Assembly: GCA_007449985.2 (NCBI GenBank)
Contig: VIIQ02000698.1
Location: 69,501 to 133,500, forward strand
Length of the DNA stretch: 64,000 nucleotides
Origin: Desmodesmus armatus
Lineage: Eukaryota; Chlorophyta; Chlorophyceae; Sphaeropleales; Scenedesmaceae
Direction of reading: 5' to 3'
The notes beneath the pieces are model-generated. The model saw nothing but the letters and a program-made list of their open reading frames with translations, had not been told where the DNA came from and did no database searches. The first letter of the stretch is position 1; each line of letters starts with the position of its first letter. Positions 54,734 to 64,000 of this stretch are shown in pieces. Made by a program: the position numbers and the translations under genes.

Positions 54734-57700
54734 TCAAGCGCAGCAAAGGCTGCCAGCATCATGCCCAGGCTTGTTCGGGTTGTTGTACGATGGGACACCC
54801 CAGCGGATCCACGGCTTGCCAGCCTCAAAGAACCAGCCCTGGGCATTCGGCTGCAAGCAGGGGGGCAGGTAGACCAGAGGGTCAATCTCGCTGCGTGGTG
54901 CTGTGTGCGCCAGCCACAGGGGTGGGTGGTCCACCTTGGCCCGGTACTTGTGCCGGCAACGGCGGTTGAAGATGTACAGGGCCGGCAGCAGCAATAGCAC
55001 CAGGACGCCCTGCAAAACACAGGGGAAACACGCAGAGGCAACCAATAGTGAACGCGGTGCGTAACCAAACCCTACGTACTAGCCTGGCACAACCACTGAG
55101 CAGTGTGTTGACCTGTTTCATGTATGCCCCATACTGCGGCCTGCAGCAATGGCCTGGTCAACTGGGCTGCAGATCTCACCCCCAGCAAGCAGGCAGTTTT
55201 GGTTTTGACACCAACAATGCCTACTGCCGGAGGCCAGGCACGCTTATCCTGCAACACCTTGCACAGTGCAAGCCTGCAGATCTTCAGCGCACCTGGATGT
55301 TTGCCCTCTTGAAGATGAGCATGCTGCTGGTGAAGGCCACGAAGAAGCCCAGGCAGTACTCGATGCACACAAAGTAGGTGGGCCACATCTTGCCCCCGCT
55401 CTCGTATGCGCGTACACACACGTAGATGATCTGGTAGCGCCAGACGATGTAGCTGCAGGCCAGCAGACACAGAGGGGCTGATCATTGAAACATTCAACAT
55501 GTTGACTGCATATACTTGCACCCATCACCCTAGCACATCTCACACACAATTACAGCATCTGGCAACCCTGCAGTGACGATAAATATTCAGCCGAACACCT
55601 GCATTTGCAGAGGTGCAAGCACGCATCAACACAAACGCCGTTATCGGCTGCTGCATTGCGAGGGTGCGCTGGCTGCATGCGACTTACGAAGTGACCATGT
55701 AGGCAAACACAAACACCGTGAGCAGCGGAGCCGCCACAGCATAGGCCATGCCAATGAGCAGGATGAGCAGCACCAAACCGGGTTCCCGCCCGTAGCGGAT
55801 GGAGGCTGGGTAGATGATGCAGGCCCTGTAGGAGGCCGTGGCTGCATGCCTGCAAAACAGGGGACGCCAACAACACAGCCAGCCAAGCCATCACATGTTA
55901 GCTGGCAGCCAGCAGGCACCCTACTGTGACACCAAGATATCCAGCGACAATTGATGCTGTGATGCCTGTGGCAATATGTGCCTCCTCATCAAACACGCAA
56001 CTGCGTACTGACATGGCGAGGCAACAAGGCCACACCCCTGCAAAGGCGTCCCGCAAAGTGTCTATATGTCCGAGGAGGTCCTGCTGCAGGAACCTGCTAT
56101 GCTGAACTGTGCTGCGCACCTGAACGAAGTGAAGCCAGTGAACAGCATCTGCCCCAGCCAGCGCCACATGCCCCCATCTGCATACAGCGGCAGCAGTAAA
56201 AGGCACCACTCAAAGTATATTCAGGCAGGTGACACGCAAGCGGCATCTGTGTGCTCTCATTGTGGCGCAAGGCCTATGTCGCCAGTATGCATGCAGCCAG
56301 ACCTAGTGCAGTACACTCCGCCAGTACAAAAGGCAGGCACTAGCAAATGCCTGCAACATGGATGCTGCGCCGCTAGGCATCTGTAAGAGCAAAGCTAGGG
56401 TATGAGGGTAACCCCAATCCTGCAGCAACGCTGCGGCTGTACTCACGTGGCATGAGCAGCCTCACAAAGTTCAGCATGAAAGCGCGCGTGATGACATAAT
56501 TGAGGAAGAAGTTGGAAGTCTGTGGGATGGCGGCACCCAGCACCTTCGCCCAGCTCTCTGGGTGTTCGATGAACACCTGCACTTGGCTGCACGGCGCAAG
56601 AGAGTGCAGAGATCCCCACGTCATGACAGCTCCGGAGTTGTCATGATTGTCATTGTCGGATCCATTCGCATCAAGTATGCCAGCAACATGCTGTCTGTTT
56701 GCAAGCTGTCTTGCGCATGCAACACAGGCCAAAAACACTGCATTGGGGCCTGTCTGTGCAGCAAGTTGACACAACACGTGGGTGACCACACAGGCATGCT
56801 TTCCGTGAAACAGCCTGTTTCAAAAGCAACTTGCATGTGCTTGTTGGCCCTCGATGCTGCACATATGACTTCCAAGTATCAGTGTATACATGTCACATTC
56901 AGACAGTTCGTCCAGACGGTCTGGATTGCTCACCTGACGATAGAGCCGCTCAGCACGCCCCCCAGGAAGATGTTTGTGAGCTCCCAGCCACAGTATGCAA
57001 GCAGCAGCCTACGCTCCATCTGGCTCAGGCTGACAGCAACAGCCCTGCGCATCTCCAGCCTGCAGGGACCACATGGCAGAGGTGTGTGGCACAACTTTGT
57101 GCTGAGTGCCGGCCAGCCACGCTTGCATGTGTATCTGTATCTGGGCTATCCCTGCTGCGCCCATGCTTATGATGCCCAACATGTGCATGTACACACTTTC
57201 GGCTTGGCCTGCATGTCGGTTGACAGTTCTGCACAGAATGCATCACTGCTGTATCCCCACGCACTGCTGCCACTGCCGCTGCTCGCAGGCTTGCTTGCTG
57301 CATGTGCAGCTCCACGCACCTGTACATCTGTGCTGGGATGACTGCGTTCTGCCACACGATCAGCAGTATGTAAGGAGCCACAATGGTGACCAGGAACTGC
57401 AGGAACCAGCTGGAGCAGAACCACTCAAAGGAGCGTGCCAGCGCGTTGTGCTGGCTGCTGTGCCCACACATCGTGAGGGTGACGGCGTTGAGCGAAGCAG
57501 CGAAGAAACCTGTAAGGCACCACATGAACCACAATGCAAAGATTATTTCAGCATGTGCAGAGCTGCCTTGAAATGGAGCTGGTAGCAGGAGCACCTAATC
57601 AGCAGGTGCCGCCGCTTCCGCAGGAGCGTGAACACAGCCAGCCAGTGCGTGGGTGCAAGGCTTACATCCTGTCTCCGAGGCTCCTGGCCATGTATCTAAC

Positions 57701-60700
57701 AACTGCACCAGATATCGACCGTACGATACATGCATTCTCAGCCTGAAACGGCATGGGACATGCATGTACATCAATGGCAGATCAAGGCAGGTGTTACCTG
57801 TGGGTATCAGGTAAAGGATGGTGAACCAGAAGGTCACGATCCCCAGCACAGAGCGCCTGTCCGCAGGAGACGCCCACAAGGACTACAACAGCAGGTGCAG
57901 CAGACACGTTACTTCCAATCAGTCGCCCCTTATGTCAACTTGCAAAGGCGCCCACAAGCCCAGAAGAGTGACAGTTTGAAGTGCTGATACGCTGCTGGCC
58001 TGTGCCACACGGGTGAACTTGCTGCAGCAGGGACTGTGTGCCTTGTCACTCGACAGCACTACATCGCAAGGTCGAGATTAAGCAAGCATACAGTGACGAA
58101 GTGCAGCCCTGCTGAGGCACCTTTGCTTACCGGCCACAGAACATCCTCAGGGCTGGGTGCTGGCTGCACCTTGAAGGGCTCCCCCTGCGTGTCATCCCCG
58201 GCATCGGGATACACAGTGGAGTGGGCCGCCAGCTTGGCGGCTTGCGGCGTCTTGAAGAGCACAATGAAGTTGCCCGTGTCTGGCCCTGCCAACACCTGTC
58301 AGGACAACACATGCGGGGGCAGCCATGGCAAAGGCAATCAAGGTAACTCTTGCAGCAATCACTAATTACGCAGCGGCACTGGCACTTCTGCTGTTATGTC
58401 CATAATCCACACATTTCAGCACCTGCCCAACATACTGTGGCTAGGTAGACGCCATCGATGGCCGCTGCATGCAATCTCAACGCAGGCTTTGTAGGCCGCG
58501 CGCAGCCCCCTCCTCCCCTCAGCACCCCCACAACAGTCGCACCAGGTATCATACACTCGTGAGGAAGCGCTAGATCCCAAAGCATACCTTGGCCTGCTCC
58601 TCCCTGATCTGCCCCTCCAGCTTAAGGATCTCTAGCCGCTTGTCAGCCAGCACATCCCGGCTGACCTTCGGCAGCTCCTGCTCTTTCTGGCAACACCCAA
58701 ACAGCCCGCAGCACATGCTGCTGCTGCAGCGGCTGCCCCCTGCCCCGCCCTCCCCCAGCTCCACATCCCTTGCTGGCGGCGACAGGCCGTGGCCACCAGC
58801 CTGCATGGCGCCCACACCGCAGCACTCGCAGCAGCACAGCTTGCGTGCCGCGGCCGCACAGCACCCCAGCTCCTCGTCCCCTTCTGACATGTCAAAGTCG
58901 GAGCTGCAGGCGCTACTGTGGCGGCTGTGACGGCCCTGCGGGCGCACCATACCGGCCGGCGGCTGGGGGGCGGCGGGGCTGCTGGAGCTGCCGGGCTGGC
59001 TGTCTCCTCCCACAGCGGCAGGGGAGCGGCCGCTGCTGCTGTGCTGCGCTGAGCTGCTGCCACCCTCCACGGCACTGCCGAGCAGGCCGGGGTTTGAACC
59101 AGCAGCGGCAGCAGGGCTCTCTGTGCCTGATGCAGATGTGGCCTTTTGCTGCACACCTGCCAGCTGGACCCCATGCACATGGTCAGTGCTGGCTGCCTGG
59201 CTGCTCAGCTGGACCCCATCTCCATCGGCTGCATGCGCCGCTGCCGCTGCGTCGTCTGCTGCTTGCTGCTGTTTGCGCTCTTTCTTTTTGTGCTGATGCC
59301 GCTGCTTCTTGAGCTCGCACAGGCCCACCGAGTGGATGTACACCTGCACCTTGCGGTTCCACTCTCGCAGCAGCTCGTTCACAGCCTTGTACTCCTGTGC
59401 AGGAATCACTGCCTGGACATCATTCGGGAACAGCTGCTTGAACGTGAGCTCAACCAGCTCCTGCCGTGTAGAGGGAGCTTTCAGCCTGCGCGATATCGCG
59501 TGGCTGTTGCTGATCGGCTGCCGTGCTGGCTGCATGTCGCCCTGCTGCTGCGGCCCCTGTGTGCTGACGTCTGCATCCTGCAAGTCCTGCAGCAGCGTGC
59601 CAGACTCCAGCTCCTCCATGCGCTGGTCGAAGGTTTCCGGCACCAAGAAGCTGTGGGTGCTCTTGAAGCTGAGCTTGATCCAGGCCTTGGTGTGCTCCTT
59701 GAGGTCAGCACGTGAGAGCAGGCACGGCCAACCCCAGCTGCAGCATGCCCAGCAAGCACACGCACCAGCAAGCGTACCAACGGGGGGCGCAAAAGTGAGG
59801 GCAGGATAGGCACTTATGTTTTGATGCAGATGTAAGAATATGCATACTCTCCAGCACTGGTAATGTGTGTGCAAGAAACCGCTGAAGGAGGAACATGCAA
59901 AAGCCTTCCCCCTCAGACGACGCATGCATGCCCACTGAGCTGCTCTGACAACAGAAGAGCTAGCAGCCCCTCTTACCAGACAAACTGCAGGGCGTGGTCC
60001 AGCGTGTTCACCAAGCTCGAGCAGGCCTCCGCAAAAGGCCCACAGCAGCTCGCGCCCGGGCCAAAGCCATCCGGCCCGCACACGCTGCTGCTGGAGAGGC
60101 TCCTGCCTGACGCGCTGTGCTGCAGCTGCTGCACCTCAGGAACGTCCGTCACCAGCACAGCGTACGTGCTGACATGCAGAGGCACCAGTGTGCCATCCGT
60201 GTTGCGCACGTGCACGGTGTTGCGGAAGCGCACAGAGGGCCTGCGCGCACGCAGGCTGCGCCTGTCAAACAGCAAGCTGGTGCCGGGCACTGGCTGCAAG
60301 TTGCTGCCTGTGCCTGCTGCTGAGCTGTCCCCATTGCCGCTGGTGCTGGGGTCCGTGGCACCTGTTGTGCTGAGGGCATCTCCGGGCGCAAGCTGCCACC
60401 AGTAGAATGGCATGTGCGGATCATGACCTGCAATTTGCACACAGCACAAAGAAAGACCCAACTTGTTGCATGCTGTGGACATGCATCGCTACTGCCCGTC
60501 AGAACAAGGCCTGGCACCAATATCCTGCCAAGCGGCTGTTCGCAACGCACAGGAACACATGCCTGCATGGGCGGCAGCAAGCCTGTGCACAAGGCAAGTT
60601 GGATGTCATCTGCTTCTGCCATTTATAACCACGCAGTGCAGTAAGTAGGGAGGAGTGTAGATGCCCCTCAGGGCGCCAGGTGCCTGTGCGAACGTGTTGC

Positions 60701-63700
60701 TGTGCTGCTAGTCCTCACAGCAGCGCTCACCTGCGCTCCCAAGCTCCTTGGACATATCAACACGTGCCACGTGCCTATCCAGCAACACATCCCCAGTCTT
60801 GTGCTGCCACCACTCCTTGTCAGCCCCCAGCTGCTCTGCCGCCCGCACTGCTGCTGCCCTTTCTGCCGCCCTCAGCTTGGCCCTGCGCTGCCGCTGCTCC
60901 TGCCGCTCAGCCTCTGCTACTGCTTCTGCATCCATGTCCACCTCAAAGCTAACAGCACCAGCTCCAGAGTCACTGCTGCAGTCCAAGCGGCTCCAACATC
61001 CGCTGCGTCGCCGGCGGAACCTGCCCCCACCGCCCTGGGATACTGCACCATTCGCACTCTCTAGCTGCAGCGCTTCCATGGCAGGCGCTGCTTGCGCAGC
61101 ACTGGCCACCGGCTGTGCTTTCCCCTTGCCGTGCCTGTGCAGGATGCCGAATGGCCTTGAGCCACCGCGCTGCTGCTGCGGCGCTGCTGCCTCCTGCAAG
61201 TCTGCCCAGCTGCTGCTGTCCACATGCCTGCCAGCCAGCAGCGCACGCCCTGACGACTGCCTGGACACGAGTTGGCTCGCTGCTGCGCTGCTGCTGTCAG
61301 AAGGGCTAGGTGCCGCACTCCTGTCAAGCCCTGGCGGGATCGCCACAGCGCTGGGCTGGCGCGGTAAGGAGCCCACTACTGACGGCGCCTCCTGCAAGTT
61401 TGCTGCATTCGGCTCTGCTGCCGCTGGGAAGTAAATATCCGTCACTTGCACCATCTGCAGCGTGTCCTTCTGCTGCAGGAGTTCCTCTGTGATGCAAGCG
61501 AAAGGGCTCGCAGCAGCCTGCGCCCGAGCCGTTGCCGCAGCGAAAGACTCATACGCTGAATCGTCCGCTGCTGGGAGCATGGCTGCTGGCTGCCGCTCTA
61601 TTTCCTGCTGCTGCTGCTTCTGCAGCTGTGCAAATGGTGAAGCACCAGCACCGCCATCCGCGGACCCAGCAACAGCAGCAGCTGCTGCGGCGGCTGCTGC
61701 AGCTACAGCAGCTAAGCTGGGTGCTTTGCTGGGAGGGACCCCGGTACCCACGTCCGAGTCGGACGCCTTTGCCCGCGCAAACGTCCACAGCGGGTTGGAG
61801 AGTTCCTGCTGTGTTGTTTGGTCCAGCAGCACGCTGCCGTAGCTGGTGAGTGGCTTCTGCCTGGGTGTGTGCTTGGGGTCTAACCAGGCACTGACAGAGT
61901 CACCCCTGGTGAGGTACTGCTGACGCAGCAGCACATAGGACTGCATACACAGACAGCAGCGCATGGGATACGCAAAGCTTCCCTCAGCCACTCTCAGACG
62001 TTTACAAAATCCACTTGACTATAACCTCAATTCACTCACACATGAGTATGGTCGTGCAGCATCACGCACAGCCAGGTTTCCATCAATAAACTGGGTGCTG
62101 TGCTGCTGTCCTGGTGCTGGCTTGTGGAGCGGCATTCCGAGGGCCAGGCTTTGGTGCGCAGGCAGCTGTGCAGGCAGCTCACCTTGTAGTGCTGGTCGAG
62201 CAGCCACATGCCGTACGCTGTGAACAAAATCACATATGTGAAGTGCACCCTGCATGACACGCAATGCAGCACGACTGCTGGTCAAGGACTAGAGTGTCCT
62301 CATGCACTGCCAGGCACATGCAGGGCTGTATATGATAGACAGAGTAACAACCACCAAACGAAGAGCGGAATGTAGACCTCACAGCTGCCCTTCTTCCACC
62401 GTGGAAGACCTTTGTGACAGACATGCTGACATGCTGCAGGCTGACTTGAGGCCAGTGGCGGCAGCATGTATCTATTATAGCTGCTGTGGTGTCTGTAACA
62501 GCAGCTGCCAGCTTGTCCCGCCTCACCAGAGTGTAGTGGCCTCCGGCTCCAAGTTCCCCATAGTGAGTGCCATCAGATTGCTCTTTGCAAAGTTGCTCTC
62601 CCCAGCAGCCGTGCTGTCTGCGAAAAATCTGCTCGACATGTGTATGGGGATCACTGCAGGCAAGCAGGCAGCAGTTGGGTGGACATTGTGCCTGGAGGGT
62701 GAGCCTGGTGTGCGCTCAAGGCTGCAGCCCTATGCTGTAGGTATCAGCCTGGGGCATAGTCCATGCTGTAGCAGCACATGTGGTTGCCTGTGCAGGAACT
62801 GCTGCAATAGCAAACACTGCAGGTCGACTTGGCTGCGTCTGAACCATTTCAGCGCACTGAACCCCTACTAGCACCATGCCGCTCAAGCTGATGCTCTAGG
62901 CTTGACTGCTTGTTCTGCAGCCGTGCAAAATTCAATCAGCTATACTGCTCACATGTTGAGACCGCCAGCACCATGACGGGAAACATGTACTGCAGGCAGA
63001 AGATGATGAGCCGCTCCAGCATCTTGGCAAGACAGCAACACAGGCAGCAATAGGAGGCTTCATCAAAATGTCATCTGTTGCCGCCAGCACCATATGCTTG
63101 CAGCAGAGGGGAAACGTAGGTGGTCACCAGTATGCTGCCAAAAAACAAGGCCGGTGCATACATGGGCTGTGAGGTGCCACTGCTGGTACTGGTGGTGCTT
63201 CTAGGGTACTGGTGGTTGTCTGTAGTTCAAGTGCATTCGGCTTCTGTGGCACTGTTGCTGCTATGGCAAAGCACCGCCTACATTTGCTCCCCCCCCCCCC
63301 AAAAAAAACCACACACATACTCCCGCACACATCCAGCTGGCACTTACCAGTGCATCCATGCCTGCTGTTGCAAGCAGTTCATTCTCGCTCATTGAGACTG
63401 TGATCCATAGCCAAGCACTGCGGTAGCATGAAGGCAGCAGTTGTCAAACATGGCCTTGCGCCGTCCCTTCACGTACAGCGAACAGCTGTTGTGCAATCAC
63501 GTGATGCATTTGTACCTGCTGTGGTGTGCTGTGATTGACTGCAGTGGCTTGCTGTGCTGCGTGTGGCATGCACTGAAATCGCAAGAAAGTTCCTGTCACG
63601 TGTTGTGCCAAGCAGTCTGCTGCTGTGTCAGCGTTCAGCGGCTGATTGTGGTGTGTCACCACCAGCATATCCAGCTTCCTCTGGTGCAGCCCATGCATGC

Positions 63701-64000
63701 ATCACTCACAAGTACTTGACAAAGAAGTTCCTGTTGTTGGGCACAGGGGGCTTGATGGCGACCGAGGGAGACAACTGCGCAATCAGCACACAGCAAGTAT
63801 GTGTAGCAGTGAGTGGGTGCAGTGGCGCACACTGATCCTGCAGCTGCATTGGCCAGCAACTTGATGATCAGGCCAAACCCTGTCCGGGTCCTGCGCACCA
63901 ATGATGGAATGACAACGGCCAGTACAGCTGGGAACAGCACAGCAGCTGCTATGAAGCTGCTGCTACCTCCAGAGTGGCATTATCTGTGTGGCACAACCCA
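54734..64000 (-). CDS. OSCA/TMEM63-family osmosensitive cation channel, large insertions; 5' end beyond window
   Basis: Eighteen exons in view: about 63833-63964 (partial), 63710-63774, 63348-63417, 62953-63022, 62527-62617, 62183-62249, 60731-61940, 59977-60427, 58588-59737, 58131-58295, 57798-57882, 57320-57509, 56934-57059, 56447-56586, 56120-56177, 55688-55849, 55293-55452, 54734-55009. Phases agree throughout, giving about 1555 residues seen. Family marks in order: NELLATAGMDAL; a TM with FCLQYMFPVMVLAVST; ALTMGNLEPEATTLWVH, then TM to LLDQHYK; VSTYAVLVTDVPEV; LFPNDVQAVIPAQEYKAVN; GNFIVLFKTPQAAKLAA; PAPSPEDVLWP; WFLQFLVTIVAPYILLIVW; SNFFLNYVITRAFMLNFVRL; PGLVLLILLIGMAYAVAAPL; WRYQIIYVCVRAYESGGKMW. 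These match the DUF221/RSN1_7TM core of OSCA channels, which pass Ca2+ and other cations on hyperosmotic stress. Two exons add hundreds of polar Ala/Ser/Gln residues, so the protein is about twice the plant size. The visible 5'-most exon has no Met and an upstream in-frame stop, so the start lies right of 64000. Confidence 0.82.
63289..63308 (+). repeat. C-run followed by A-run
   Basis: About ten C then eight A in an OSCA-like intron. Similar long C/G runs occur near 1179, 14818, 27411, 29121 and 35724, always outside exons. They are likely assembly-error sites. Confidence 0.85.

Noticed and set aside
56562..57341. 259-codon plus-strand open frame
   Set aside because: It overlaps OSCA-like exons and introns on the opposite strand, and its sequence is Cys/His-rich antisense without similarity to any family I know.
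1..64000. tRNA, rRNA or other structured RNA genes
   Set aside because: I looked for cloverleaf-type boxes and rRNA-like words while reading and saw none I could defend. A tRNAscan-SE or Infernal run would be decisive.

Overview
This window looks like nuclear DNA of a green alga (Chlorophyta, probably a trebouxiophyte or a relative). That is inference from four things: intron-dense genes with clean GT-AG junctions, moderate-to-high GC with many CAGC-type simple repeats, a CBS-domain protein with a chloroplast-type transit peptide, and a Penelope-like retroelement whose GIY-YIG domain lies N-terminal to the reverse transcriptase, an arrangement known mainly from green algae (Chlamys type). No rRNA, tRNA or CRISPR was found.

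Left part (1-35.3 kb): an array of eight paralogous three-exon genes. Each has a very short first exon of 5-10 codons, an exon 2 of about 320 codons (a helical F-box-like start followed by leucine-rich repeats) and an exon 3 of about 205-220 codons (more leucine-rich repeats). Units 1-4 are on the minus strand and units 5-8 on the plus strand, so units 4 and 5 are head to head. Unit 1 runs off the left edge. Unit 2 is broken by a 19-bp tandem duplication. Unit 4 carries two in-frame stops. Unit 7 contains a pair of compensating frameshifts and a shifted C-terminus. Units 3, 5, 6 and 8 look intact. Units 5 and 6 share two perfectly identical tracts inside otherwise diverged sequence, which suggests gene conversion.

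Mobile DNA (18.15-29.48 kb): a 5'-truncated, frameshifted Chlamys-type Penelope-like element sits upstream of unit 7, between 13-bp direct repeats that look like a target-site duplication. Its reverse transcriptase is split by a second insertion of about 7.5 kb, bounded by a 9-bp duplication. That insertion is a composite of inverted and direct repeats, a DIRS-like RNase H fragment on the minus strand, a 35-bp-type minisatellite, and one copy of a 196-bp repeat whose other copy lies at 1.6 kb.

Right part (36-64 kb): single-copy genes. A six-exon leucine-rich-repeat gene (36.2-39.5 kb, plus) is followed by three minus-strand genes. The first (41.5-50.8 kb, 17 exons) encodes a protein with the architecture of fungal cell-wall alpha-1,3-glucan synthase: signal peptide, GH13 alpha-amylase domain, membrane segment, GT5 starch/glycogen-synthase domain, and a multi-pass membrane region. 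The second is a small chloroplast-type CBS-domain protein. The third is an OSCA/TMEM63-type osmosensitive channel with two very large polar insertions, whose 5' end lies beyond the right edge.

The exon models were built by hand from splice signals, reading-phase agreement and paralogue comparison. All of them need transcript support.
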